A stretch of DNA of 42,365 bases from SMAG-U1939 sp036376595 (GCA_036376595.1 DASVAA010000241.1:1-42365), one strand, 5' to 3'. Shown: positions 32,964-40,801, counted from the first letter of the stretch. A program made the numbers and translations. The notes: a model not told the origin generated them from the letters alone.

Positions 32964-32977
32964 CGGAGTTTGACTGC

Positions 32978-33472
32978 ATGCACTTCGAGGGCGACCAAAC
33001 GATCCACGCGCCGCGGCAGACGGTCTGGGACTTCCTGATGAATCCTGACAACGTCGCCTCGTGCGCACCGGGCTTCCAGTCTATGCAGACGATCGACGAG
33101 GACCACTACAAGCCGACGCTGGCGGTCGGCGTTGGGGCGGTCAAGGCAACCTTCACGCTCGACGTGACGATCTCCGAGCGCGACGCGCCAACGCACGCGG
33201 CCGTCCTGGCCCACGGGATGGCCGCGGGCAGTGCGGTGGACATGCGCAGCGGCATGGACCTGAGTCCTGAACCCGACACGCCGGACGCCACTCACCTGCA
33301 CTGGGTGGCGGACGTCACCGTCAGCGGCACTCTCGCCAGCATGGGCGCGCGGCTGATGGAGGGCACGGCGCACAAGCTGACCAACCGCTTCTTCGACTGC
33401 CTGCGCCAGAAGCTCGAAGCGTCGCCGTCGGGTCAGGCGGCGGGTGCGGGCGAGCCGGCGCCAGCAACGTAG
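32978..33472 (+). CDS. coxG: CoxG-type SRPBCC protein
   Basis: This 164-residue protein has the CoxG/SRPBCC fold: an opening MHFEGDQTIHAPRQTVWDFL, then NPDNVASCAPGFQSM, the strand repeats around VGVGAVKATFTLDVTISERD, and the helix ASMGARLMEGTAHKLTNRFF. In Oligotropha, CoxG helps recruit CO dehydrogenase to the membrane; recent family members bind quinone-type or Moco-linked ligands. It lies 14 bases after coxL, with CGGAG upstream. The last 15 residues are Gly/Ala/Pro-rich. Assignment is strong from family and context. Confidence 0.92.
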   Translation: MHFEGDQTIHAPRQTVWDFLMNPDNVASCAPGFQSMQTIDEDHYKPTLAVGVGAVKATFTLDVTISERDAPTHAAVLAHGMAAGSAVDMRSGMDLSPEPDTPDATHLHWVADVTVSGTLASMGARLMEGTAHKLTNRFFDCLRQKLEASPSGQAAGAGEPAPAT

Positions 33473-33475
33473 GGT

Positions 33476-33643
33476 CCTCAGCCCCAACCCCCGCTCCCTG
33501 CGGGGCGAGGGGGTGAGGACGGAGCACGCGGAGGGCGCGGAGTCTCGCGGAGGGCGCGGAGAGGCTTCGTAGGGGCGTCCGGTGGACGCCTGCTCGCGGC
33601 GCGCATCCACGGCGCAATGTAGGGGCGGGACATGTCCCACCCG
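33476..33643. repeat. Composite repeat: palindrome, purine-rich tract, then two hairpins
   Basis: Between coxG and xdhC: first an imperfect palindrome 33476-33516 (outer arms CCTCA and TGAGG), then a purine-rich tract 33517-33566 with GCGGAGGGC repeats, directly followed by a hairpin 33568-33590 (leader CGTAGGGGCG, core TCCGGTGGA) and a second hairpin 33618-33643 (core GGACATGTCC). This is the clearest example of the tract-then-hairpin order seen also in xylB and nagZ. Confidence 0.8.
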
Positions 33644-33685
33644 TGCGTGCGCTGGCAGCATCGGCGCCGGAGGGGGAAACCGCAC

Positions 33686-34759
33686 ATGGAGCGCGACATT
33701 CTGGACGAGGTGCAGCGGCTGCGCGCCGAGCGCCGCCCCTTCGCGCTAGCGACCGTGGTCGCGGCGCGGCAGCCCACGTCGGGCACGCCGGGCGCGCGGG
33801 CGGTGATCCTGCCGGACGGGCAGATCGAGGGCTGGATCGGCGGGCAGTGCGCGCAGCCGGCGGTGATTCGCCAGGGACTCGCCTCGCTGGCGGAGGGCAC
33901 GCCGCGTCTGGTGGTGCTGCGCCCAGGTGTGCCGCGGCCCACGGCGCCAGAGGGCGAGGGCGAGGCGGGCCACGCCATGACGGCCGACGATGTAGGTGTG
34001 GGACATGTCCCGTCCGCAGCAGGTAGCGCGCACGCTGCAGTGCCGGCAGCGATGCCGGGGCTGGTCGAGGTGCCGATGCTCTGCGCCAGCCAGGGCGAGC
34101 TGCACGTGCTGGTCGAGCCGTTCCTGCCCAAAACCGAGCTGGCCGTGATCGGATCCACGCCGGTCGCCCAGGCACTGGCCCGCCTGGCGCGCGTGCTCGA
34201 CTTCGAGGTCTGGGCCTGCGACCCCGAAGCCGACATGCAGTCATTTCCCGAGGCCCAGCGGCTTGTCCCCAGCCTGGAGGCGCTCTCTCCGCAGCTCACG
34301 GCCCGCGGCTACGTCGTCATCGCGACGATGAACGCCTACGACGAGGATGCGGCCGTCTCCGCGTTGGATAGTCCCGCCAGTTACGTAGGGCTGGTCGCCA
34401 GCCAGCGCCGCTTCGACGCGGTGATCGAGGCGCTGCGGACGCGGGGCATCGAGCAGGAGCAGCTTGCCCGCTTGCACCGGCCCATGGGTCTACCGGGCCA
34501 CGCGCCACTGCGACCCGCCGAGATCGCCTTCAGCGTGCTGGCCGAGTTGATCGAGACCCGCCGGCAGGGGATCGGGCGCGAGCTGGAGGCGAGCGCCGAG
34601 GCACCAGAGTCTGCGCCCACACGCGCCGAGGCGATCGACCCGATCTGCGGCATGACCGTGGACATCGCCACCGCGCGCTATACCAGCGAACGCGACGGCC
34701 AGACCTACTACTTCTGCTGCGCCGGCTGCAAGAAGCAGTTCGAGGCTGCCGCGCGCTGA
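33686..34759 (+). CDS. XdhC/CoxI-family maturation protein fused to a C-terminal YHS domain
   Basis: This 357-residue protein helps mature molybdenum hydroxylases, probably the CoxL just upstream. The N-terminal XdhC_CoxI domain (~5-70) shows GTPGARAVILPDGQIEGWIG then GGQCAQPAV with the conserved Cys. The Rossmann domain (~145-290) has ELAVIGSTPVAQALARLARV and YVGLVASQRRF. The C-terminal 40 residues are a YHS metal-binding domain: DPICGMTVDIATARY ... YYFCCAGCKKQFE. This fusion is not typical of XdhC. Residues ~100-112 (DDVGVGHVPSAAG) are encoded by a hairpin repeat at 33991-34015, in the linker between the first two domains. The start at 33686 has GGAGGGGGAA upstream. Confidence 0.88.
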   Translation: MERDILDEVQRLRAERRPFALATVVAARQPTSGTPGARAVILPDGQIEGWIGGQCAQPAVIRQGLASLAEGTPRLVVLRPGVPRPTAPEGEGEAGHAMTADDVGVGHVPSAAGSAHAAVPAAMPGLVEVPMLCASQGELHVLVEPFLPKTELAVIGSTPVAQALARLARVLDFEVWACDPEADMQSFPEAQRLVPSLEALSPQLTARGYVVIATMNAYDEDAAVSALDSPASYVGLVASQRRFDAVIEALRTRGIEQEQLARLHRPMGLPGHAPLRPAEIAFSVLAELIETRRQGIGRELEASAEAPESAPTRAEAIDPICGMTVDIATARYTSERDGQTYYFCCAGCKKQFEAAAR

Positions 34760-35063
34760 AGCGGAAGGCGTGCAGCCTGGATTGTTCATCCAGGCCAAGC
34801 CGATGATATGCCCCGTGACGTGTCCAGAGAGATTAGCCGCGGGACTTCAGCCCGCCTCCCGCGACCCACGATCCGCTCGCCCCTCGGGCCGAATCTATGA
34901 GTTGTCCTCGCCCTTGGTAGCAAGCCAGACACCTTCGATCGTCAGCAGCACGACCTCCCTCGCGGCGTGCGCGTCTCGCGCCGGCACTCTGGACGGCTGG
35001 CCGGCGATCCTGCCATAATTGGCGGGACACCAATGAGTGTGCAGCGAAAGCGAGCGCCACACC
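34760..35063. other. Intergenic region with one GGCGGGCTGAAGTCCCGCGG-type repeat
   Basis: A copy of the second hairpin family lies at 34832-34873 in inverse orientation, matching the xylA-xylB copies over about 40 bases. A possible -10 CATAAT lies about 20 bases before a GTG at 35037 without a good -35. No gene is seen. Confidence 0.6.
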
Positions 35064-36167
35064 ATGACTCAGGCATCGAAGCTCTTGACCCAGACGCCGG
35101 AGAATGGGGCGATCCAGGCGACTTGGGGCGCGGGCTCCATGGACGTGCTCTCGGATACGCTGCGCGTGGTGCGCCTGGCGGGGGCAGTGTTCCTCAACGC
35201 GTGGATCCGCGGGCCGTGGGCGATCGTATCGCCGCCCGCCGCTCAGCTCGCGCTCTATCTGGGTCTGCCGTCAGATTGCGTCGCGCTGTTTCACATGCTC
35301 GTGGAGGGCGACTGCTGGATTGCGCTGGAAGGCCATAACCCCGTGCATCTGTCGGCTGGCGATGTCATCATCTTCCCCCGTGCGGACCAGCACGTGATGG
35401 GCAGCGCGTTGAGCATCCACCCGCAACCGATGGCCACCTTGCTGCCGCCAGGCCCGCTCGAAGGCATCGCCCAGATCGAGGCGGGGCGTGCCGGCCAGGC
35501 GACCCGCTTCGTCTGCGGTTTTCTGCACTGCGACCAGCGGTTCAATCCACTGGTTGGGGCCTTGCCTGGCCTGCTGGTCGTGTGCACACACGACCACACG
35601 AGCCAGACATTCGCAACGGCTCCGGTCGCGGCGGCACGGACTCCGGCACCGAGCACCGATGTGGTGCCGATCACGCCGGGAGACTGGCTGACGATGACGT
35701 TGCGCCACGCCGTCGAGGAGGCTGATTCGCTCCAGCCTGGGCATGCCGTGATGCTGGGCCGGCTGACCGAGATTCTGTTTGTCGAGGTGCTGCGGCGCTA
35801 CATGCAGCAGCTCCCGGCGACGCAGCGAGGCTGGCTCGCCGGCGTGCGCGATCCGGTGGTTGGGCAGACGTTGCGGTTGCTGCATGCCCGCCCTGAGTAT
35901 CCATGGACGGTCGAAGAGCTGGCGTGCGCGGTCGCCGTCTCGCGCTCCACCCTGGCCGACCGCTTTGCCCTGCTGGTTGGCGAGCCGCCCATGCGCTACC
36001 TCACCGCCTGGCGCATCCAGCTCGCGCAGTCGCTGCTGCGCCAGTCGCCGGCGAGCGTCGCCGAGATCACGCTACGGGTCGGGTACGAGTCCGAGGCGGC
36101 CTTCAATCGCGCCTTCAAGCGCCACGTCGGCCAACCGCCCGCGGCATGGCGCGCCAGCGGCGCATAG
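35064..36167 (+). CDS. AraC-family transcription regulator with cupin sensor
   Basis: This 367-residue regulator has an N-terminal cupin (Cupin_6-like, residues ~20-180; FHMLVEGDCWIALEGHNPVH, then LSAGDVIIFPRADQHVMGS) and a C-terminal AraC double HTH (~265-365; WTVEELACAVAVSRSTLADR, then YLTAWRIQLAQSLLRQSPAS and IALRVGYES-like EITLRVGYESEAAFNRAFKR). Cupin_6 AraC proteins usually sense small oxidised or electrophilic molecules or control an adjacent oxidoreductase. Its target is unclear: the cox operon ends 305 bases upstream, and the next gene, nagZ, converges on it with a 25-base gap. The start is ATG 35064; GTG 35037 in frame is possible. Confidence 0.9.
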   Translation: MTQASKLLTQTPENGAIQATWGAGSMDVLSDTLRVVRLAGAVFLNAWIRGPWAIVSPPAAQLALYLGLPSDCVALFHMLVEGDCWIALEGHNPVHLSAGDVIIFPRADQHVMGSALSIHPQPMATLLPPGPLEGIAQIEAGRAGQATRFVCGFLHCDQRFNPLVGALPGLLVVCTHDHTSQTFATAPVAAARTPAPSTDVVPITPGDWLTMTLRHAVEEADSLQPGHAVMLGRLTEILFVEVLRRYMQQLPATQRGWLAGVRDPVVGQTLRLLHARPEYPWTVEELACAVAVSRSTLADRFALLVGEPPMRYLTAWRIQLAQSLLRQSPASVAEITLRVGYESEAAFNRAFKRHVGQPPAAWRASGA

Positions 36168-36192
36168 CAGGCAAGCGTGCAGACAGACACCA

Positions 36193-37953
36193 TTACGCGC
36201 CCAGGCTGACGGGGAGCCTGCCTGGCGGCGGATCGGCGGCGAAGAGCGCGTGGGCGGCAGCCTCCAGCGCGGGGGTCGAGTAGTCGTAGGTCGCCAACAC
36301 GGTGGGCACGTTGGAAAGTGTGGCGGCATCGTAAGGATCGGCCACGGCGACCATGACGACTTGGCGCGCCTTTGCGGCCAGCGCGCGCATCACCTCGGCC
36401 TGCGCGGGATCGCGGTGCGCGTTGAGCGTCAACAGCAGCATGATCTCGGCAGACGCCGCCTTCGCCTGTAGCGCCTGGAGCTCGTCGCGGGTTGGTGCGG
36501 CAGACAGCACGGTCGAAGACACGTCGCCGTTGTGCGCGTGGATCGCCGCGACGAACACCTCAGGCGTGTAGCGCGCGTCAACCGCCTTGCTGACCGGCCC
36601 GCGCCAAGCGACCACGACGATGCGCTGACCGGCGGCGAGACGCAGCGGAAGCAGCGGCACATCATCGCGTATGAGGGTGATGCCGCGGGCATAGGCGCGC
36701 GCGGCCAGCTCGCGGTGTTCTGGCGAACCAACCGCTGCCATCGCCTTACCCCTTTGCGGGCGTACGCCGTACGCCCCTACGCGCGCCATCGGAGATTTCG
36801 AGGAGACGACGTCCGCCGTCTCTCCTTCTCCGCGTCCCTCTGCGTCCTCTGCGGTTGGTCTCTCCTCTCCCTCCCCGTCCTCTGTTCCCTCCGTTTCCTC
36901 TGTGGTGCGATCTCCTCCCGCGTCTTCCCAACTCAGCCCGCGCTTGAGCCGCAGCACCCGCGCCGCGGCTGCTTGCACCGTCTCGGCCGAGAGGATACCC
37001 TTCTCGACTGCGTTGCGCACCGCTGCCAGTCCCGCTCGCTGCCGCTCGCGACGATGCGAGATCAGCACGATGTCGTTGCCGGCCAGGAGTGCCGCGATGG
37101 CTCCCGGCGCCACGCCTACCCCGCGCGCGACGGCGTCCATCTCGAGGCAATCGGTGATCGCGACGCCATCGAACCCCAGCTCCTCGCGCAGCAACCCGCG
37201 CACGATCTCCGGCGCCAGCGTGGCCGGCACCGCGCGGCCGCCGGTAAGCCGCGGCAGCGCGACGTGCGCCGTCAGCACGCACTCTGCCCCCTCGGCAAGA
37301 CCCGCTTGGAAGGGCAGCAGCTCGACCGCCTCCAGCCGTGCGCGGTCGTGGGGCACCATCGGCAGGCCAAGATGCGAGTCGGTCGCGGTGTCGCCGTGGC
37401 CGGGGAAGTGCTTGAGCGTGGCGATCACCCCGCCCGCGGTGTAGCCGCGCACAGCGGCCGCGACGTGCCGCCCCACGACCGCCGGGTCCTCACCGAACGA
37501 GCGCGCGCCGATCACCGGGTTGGCGGGATTGTTGTTGACGTCGGCGACCGGCGCAAGGTTGAGATTGATGCCCAGCGCGTGTAGCTCCTCGCCGCTTGCC
37601 TGCGCCACTGCCGCCGTCAGCTCGGGGTCGCCGGCCGCGCCCAGCGCCATGTTGCCCGGAAATTGGGTCGCCCTCGGTCCCAGCCGGCGGACCAGTCCGT
37701 TCTCCTGATCAATGGCGATCAGCAACGGGCGCGGATGGCCGGCGGCACGCGCGGCGGCCTGCAAGCGCGCGGTGAGCGCCCGCACCTGTGCGGGACCGCC
37801 GCGGCAGTTGCGCGAGAAGAGAATCACGCCGCCCACTCGGTCGCGCGCGATCAGCTCGATCAGACTTTGCGGCGGCTCGGTGCCGTAGAAGCCGACCATG
37901 AAGCACTGGCCGATGGCGTCGTCGAGACTCAGCTCTTGCTCATGCGGGTCCAT
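36193..37953 (-). CDS. nagZ: Beta-N-acetylhexosaminidase, GH3 (NagZ type), with repeat-derived insert
   Basis: This 586-residue glycosidase removes N-acetylglucosamine from muropeptides or chitooligosaccharides. The NagZ hallmark KHFPGHGDTATDSHLGLP carries the catalytic His-Asp dyad; the nucleophile Asp is in VAITDCLEMDAV. Substrate contacts appear in LLIAIDQENGLVRRLG and GARSFGEDP. It has a C-terminal GH3_C-like domain beyond the classical catalytic domain. Residues ~344-402, between the two domains, are a charged insert (TTEETEGTEDGEGEERPTAE, then YGVRPQRG) coded by a purine tract and a hairpin repeat. No signal peptide is seen, so it works in the cytoplasm. It is the last gene of the gntR-murQ-nagK-nagZ strand. 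Confidence 0.92.
   Translation of the reverse strand: MDPHEQELSLDDAIGQCFMVGFYGTEPPQSLIELIARDRVGGVILFSRNCRGGPAQVRALTARLQAAARAAGHPRPLLIAIDQENGLVRRLGPRATQFPGNMALGAAGDPELTAAVAQASGEELHALGINLNLAPVADVNNNPANPVIGARSFGEDPAVVGRHVAAAVRGYTAGGVIATLKHFPGHGDTATDSHLGLPMVPHDRARLEAVELLPFQAGLAEGAECVLTAHVALPRLTGGRAVPATLAPEIVRGLLREELGFDGVAITDCLEMDAVARGVGVAPGAIAALLAGNDIVLISHRRERQRAGLAAVRNAVEKGILSAETVQAAAARVLRLKRGLSWEDAGGDRTTEETEGTEDGEGEERPTAEDAEGRGEGETADVVSSKSPMARVGAYGVRPQRGKAMAAVGSPEHRELAARAYARGITLIRDDVPLLPLRLAAGQRIVVVAWRGPVSKAVDARYTPEVFVAAIHAHNGDVSSTVLSAAPTRDELQALQAKAASAEIMLLLTLNAHRDPAQAEVMRALAAKARQVVMVAVADPYDAATLSNVPTVLATYDYSTPALEAAAHALFAADPPPGRLPVSLGA
36758..36920 (-). repeat. Composite repeat inside nagZ: purine tract then hairpin
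   Basis: On the minus strand a purine-rich tract (36920 to 36817) is followed, after ~35 bases, by a hairpin at 36781-36758 with leader CGTAGGGGCG and a different core (TACGGCGTA). It codes for the charged insert between the two NagZ domains. Confidence 0.75.
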
Positions 37954-38040
37954 TCGTCATCCGCTCCCGTCATTGTTGCGCCGGTATCGTGGGATCACGG
38001 CCACATGTGCCGCGGCGGAATCCAGCACTACGAGCGGCTG

Positions 38041-38952
38041 TCACTCCACCAGCGACCGTGCGGCACGAGCCGCTGCCAGTGCAGCGTCGCGTACCAACTT
38101 CGCTGGCGCGAAGGTAAGTTCGCCGCCGAGCGCCTCCAGCACGACCGCGCGGTAGGCCGGCGCTTCAAGCAGCAGCCCGCCGCCAAGTGCCAACGCTACT
38201 GGTGCCTCCAGTGCGAGCGTCCGCATGACGGCATGCGCCTGCTCTGCCAAGTCGGCCGCGGCCTGATGCAGGATCGTTCGCGCGACGGCATCATCCGCCT
38301 CTGCCTCCGCCACCACTAGCGATGCCAGGCGCGCGATGGCCGCCTTGTCGCAGTCTTGATGCACGCGGGCGATCAGCGCGTAGGGCGCGGCAACATCCAG
38401 CGTGCGCAACACCGCGAGCCTCAATGCCGTCGGCTCGCCCCTCCCGTCGGCCGCGCGGGCGGCCGCGCGCAGCGCGGCAACCCCAAGCGCATAGCCGCTG
38501 CCCTCGTCGCCGAAGATGTGGCCCCAGCCACCTGCGCGTGTCGTCTCTCCAGCGGCGTTACGGCCCAGCGCGATGGACCCCGTGCCGGCGATCAGCGCGA
38601 CACCCACACCACCTGGCAGCGCACCCACCAATAGCTCGGCATCGTTGCTCACTCGCAGGTGATCGGCGAGCGGCGCCAGGGCCGGGCGCAGCGCCTCGGC
38701 ATCGGCGGGCGAATCCACGCCTGCGAGGCCAACCCACGCCGCGCGAACCGGCAGCTCGGCGCCAGCCTCCGCTAGCGCCGCGTGAACCGCCGCGTGAACC
38801 GCAGCCACTGCCGCGTCCCTACCGATCACCTCCTGGTTCGCGCTGCTGGCAGCTCCACGCCCACGCACCTCGCCGCTCGTATCCACGAGCACCGCGCGTG
38901 TGCTTGTGCCGCCGCCGTCTACGCCCAGAAAGAGCGCGTCGTGTTCGCTCAC
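38041..38952 (-). CDS. N-acetylglucosamine/N-acetylmuramate kinase (BadF/BcrA ATPase family)
   Basis: This 303-residue ASKHA-fold kinase has FLGVDGGGTSTRAVLVD (phosphate 1), VSNDAELLVGAL, IAGTGSIALG (phosphate 2) and GGWGHIFGDEGSGYALG, followed by the adenosine motif ALGGGLLLEAP. The family includes human NAGK and clostridial MurK. Beside murQ and nagZ the likely substrates are N-acetylmuramate and N-acetylglucosamine, giving the 6-phosphates. The ATG overlaps the murQ stop by 4 bases (murQ first), so both are translated together. Which sugar is preferred cannot be read from sequence; I therefore give no symbol. Confidence 0.9.
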   Translation of the reverse strand: MSEHDALFLGVDGGGTSTRAVLVDTSGEVRGRGAASSANQEVIGRDAAVAAVHAAVHAALAEAGAELPVRAAWVGLAGVDSPADAEALRPALAPLADHLRVSNDAELLVGALPGGVGVALIAGTGSIALGRNAAGETTRAGGWGHIFGDEGSGYALGVAALRAAARAADGRGEPTALRLAVLRTLDVAAPYALIARVHQDCDKAAIARLASLVVAEAEADDAVARTILHQAAADLAEQAHAVMRTLALEAPVALALGGGLLLEAPAYRAVVLEALGGELTFAPAKLVRDAALAAARAARSLVE

Positions 38953-39899
38953 GGCACCCGCTCCAGCGCCGCGCGTACCTGCCCGCCCGCCGCGGCTAAT
39001 CGCGAGCGCGCCTGCTCCGGCGAGACGCCCGCGCGCGCCGCCACGATCGCCACGCGCGCCTCGCCGCCACAGTCTTCTAGCAGCGCCGCCGCCGCCTCGC
39101 GCTCCAGCCCCGCCGCACGCGCCACGATGGAGATGGCACGCGCGCGTAGCTTGTCGTTGGTGGCGCGCACATCCACCATCAGGTTGCCGTAGGTCTTGCC
39201 CAGCAGCACCATCGCGCCGGTGCTGAGCATGTTGAGCACCATCTTCTGTGCTGTTCCCGCCTTCAGCCGCGTCGAGCCGGCGATCGCCTCAGGTCCGACC
39301 AGCGGCGTGATCAGGATGTCGCAGAGCGTGGCGAGCGGCGGGTCCTGCGTGCAGGCCAGACCGATCACCAGCGCCCCCTGCTCGCGGGCCTGCGCGGCCG
39401 CTCCGAGCGCGTACGGTGTGCGCCCGCTGGCGGTGATGGCGACCACGGCGTCCCCTGGGCCGGCGCCAACTCGCGCCAGGTCCGCCCTCCCGGCTTCTTC
39501 GTCGTCCTCGGCCTCCTCGGTCGCCACCGACTCCGTCGCTAGCCCGCCCCCAGCAACGCAGGCGACGACGCGATCGGGCGCGATGCCGAACGTCGGCGGG
39601 CACTCCAGCGCGTCGAGCGCGCCGAGCCGCCCGGAGGTCCCGGCACCGGCGTAGATCAACCGCCCGCCCTCGCGCAGACGCGCGGCGATCGCCTCGATGG
39701 CGGCGGCGATGCGCGGCAGCGCGGCGGCCACCGCGCCGGCCACGGCGGCATCCTCGGCGTTCATCGCCCGCGCGATCTCCAGCGGCGACATGCGGTCGAG
39801 CTCGGCGGTGCGCGGGTTGGCCTGCTCGGTAGCGAGCGCGGGCAGCGCGGCGGCATCGGCGGAGACGCGCCCGGATGGTGACTGTGGTGGATGGGACAT
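38949..39899 (-). CDS. murQ: N-acetylmuramic acid 6-phosphate etherase
   Basis: This 316-residue SIS-domain lyase cleaves the lactyl ether of MurNAc-6-phosphate to give GlcNAc-6-phosphate and lactate. Signatures are the opening LDRMSPLEIARAMNAEDAAV, the SIS loop YAGAGTSGRLGALDALECPP, the catalytic Glu region in TFGIAPDRVVA, and ASGRTPYALGA. The helix TRLKAGTAQKMVLNMLSTGA and the segment MVDVRATNDKLRARA are diagnostic for MurQ as opposed to GckR. It is co-translated with the kinase gene. Its product feeds NagA, encoded divergently 1.4 kb away. The start at 39899 is backed by length; upstream GGAACCCTCCC-complement purines (GGGAGGGTTCC on the minus strand?) are moderate, so I rely mainly on family alignment. 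Confidence 0.95.
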   Translation of the reverse strand: MSHPPQSPSGRVSADAAALPALATEQANPRTAELDRMSPLEIARAMNAEDAAVAGAVAAALPRIAAAIEAIAARLREGGRLIYAGAGTSGRLGALDALECPPTFGIAPDRVVACVAGGGLATESVATEEAEDDEEAGRADLARVGAGPGDAVVAITASGRTPYALGAAAQAREQGALVIGLACTQDPPLATLCDILITPLVGPEAIAGSTRLKAGTAQKMVLNMLSTGAMVLLGKTYGNLMVDVRATNDKLRARAISIVARAAGLEREAAAALLEDCGGEARVAIVAARAGVSPEQARSRLAAAGGQVRAALERVP

Positions 39900-39981
39900 G
39901 GGAGGGTTCCTTGGCGGGATGTGCGGTCAAATGTAGAGAGCGTCAGTCATGCTTATCTGGCTTCCCCTAGCCTGTGTCGGC

Positions 39982-40033
39982 TGTAGTGGCGAGGTCCACC
40001 TCGTCTCTGGTGGCGAGGTCCACCTCGTCTCTG
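39982..40033. repeat. Tandem duplicate of a hairpin repeat between gntR and murQ
   Basis: A 24-base unit (GTGGCGAGGTCCACCTCG plus TCTCTG) occurs twice without a gap at 39986-40009 and 40010-40033, identical at all positions. Each holds arms CGAGGT and ACCTCG. It starts with the leader TGTAGTGGCG. It is in the 150-base gap of the gntR-murQ transcript and might weaken read-through from gntR. Confidence 0.75.
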
Positions 40034-40051
40034 GGACCCGGAGTGAGGATA

Positions 40052-40801
40052 CTACGACGCGAAGAGCTGATCGCGCTTGAGGTGGGTATAGAACGTGTAG
40101 CGGTTGCCGACGTAGACCGAGCGCGCGTACTCGATGGGCACGTTGCGATCGGTGTAGGTCACGCGGCGTGTATAGAGCACCGAGCTGCCAACCGGAATCT
40201 TGAGCAGATCGGCCTCTTCGGGTCCCGCCAGGCCGGCCTCAATCTCCTGCTCGGCCTCGACCAGCGGCACACCGTAGCGCGACTCCAGCAGGCGGTAGAG
40301 CGAGTTGTGCTCCAGGTCTTCCTCGACCAGCCCCTCGCAGCCACGGAAGTTGAGCTGCGACAGCTCGACGGCCAGCGGCACGTTGTCGGCCAGACGCAGG
40401 CGCTGCAGCTCGAAGATCGACTGCCCCGGCGGGACGTGTAGGCGCTCGGCGGTCCGCTCGTCGGCCAGCACCATGCGTGACGAGAGCACGCGCGTGCTGG
40501 GCTGTTGGCCGCGCGCACTGATGTCTTCGGTAAAGCCGGTGAGCCGCATGAGCTGCTGGGTGATCTTGCGCTCGGTGACGAAGGTGCCGCGCCCCTGCTC
40601 GCGATAGAACACGCCCTCGTTGACCAGATCGGTGATCGCCTGGCGGGCGGTCATGCGGCTGATGCCGTATTGCTCGCTCAGCTCGCGCTCCGAGGGGATC
40701 AGGTCGCCGGGCTTCCATTCGCCCGAGCGGATGCGCTCGCGCAGGATCTCTTTGAGCTGGTGGTAGCGCGGGATGGGACTGTTGCGATAGATGGTGTGCA
40801 T
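40052..40801 (-). CDS. GntR/HutC-family regulator with UTRA domain, NagR-like
   Basis: This 249-residue repressor has a winged HTH at residues ~10-75 (YHQLKEILRERIRSGEWKPG, then SERELSEQYGISRMTARQAI and REQGRGTFV) and a UTRA effector domain at ~95-240 (RLTGFTEDISARGQQPSTRV, later LYRLLESRYGVPLVEAEQEI and YTRRVTYTDRNVPIEYARSV). NagR/DasR-type members bind GlcNAc-6P or GlcN-6P and control amino-sugar genes. Its place at the head of murQ-nagK-nagZ and opposite nagA fits that. The start at 40801 has AAGGTGGG about ten bases upstream; the longer in-frame extension to 40927 is not supported. On the minus strand a perfect -10 TATAAT lies at 40945-40950, without a good -35. Confidence 0.92.
   Translation of the reverse strand: MHTIYRNSPIPRYHQLKEILRERIRSGEWKPGDLIPSERELSEQYGISRMTARQAITDLVNEGVFYREQGRGTFVTERKITQQLMRLTGFTEDISARGQQPSTRVLSSRMVLADERTAERLHVPPGQSIFELQRLRLADNVPLAVELSQLNFRGCEGLVEEDLEHNSLYRLLESRYGVPLVEAEQEIEAGLAGPEEADLLKIPVGSSVLYTRRVTYTDRNVPIEYARSVYVGNRYTFYTHLKRDQLFAS

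Noticed and set aside
23711..34015. Hairpin repeats considered as a CRISPR array
   Set aside because: Copies are scattered, in both orientations, with no regular spacing or spacers and no cas genes.
38041..38952. Sugar kinase gene as a 2-hydroxyacyl-CoA dehydratase activator (BadF/BcrA family name)
   Set aside because: It lacks the Fe-S Cys pair of those activators and sits with murQ and nagZ, so a sugar kinase is far more likely.
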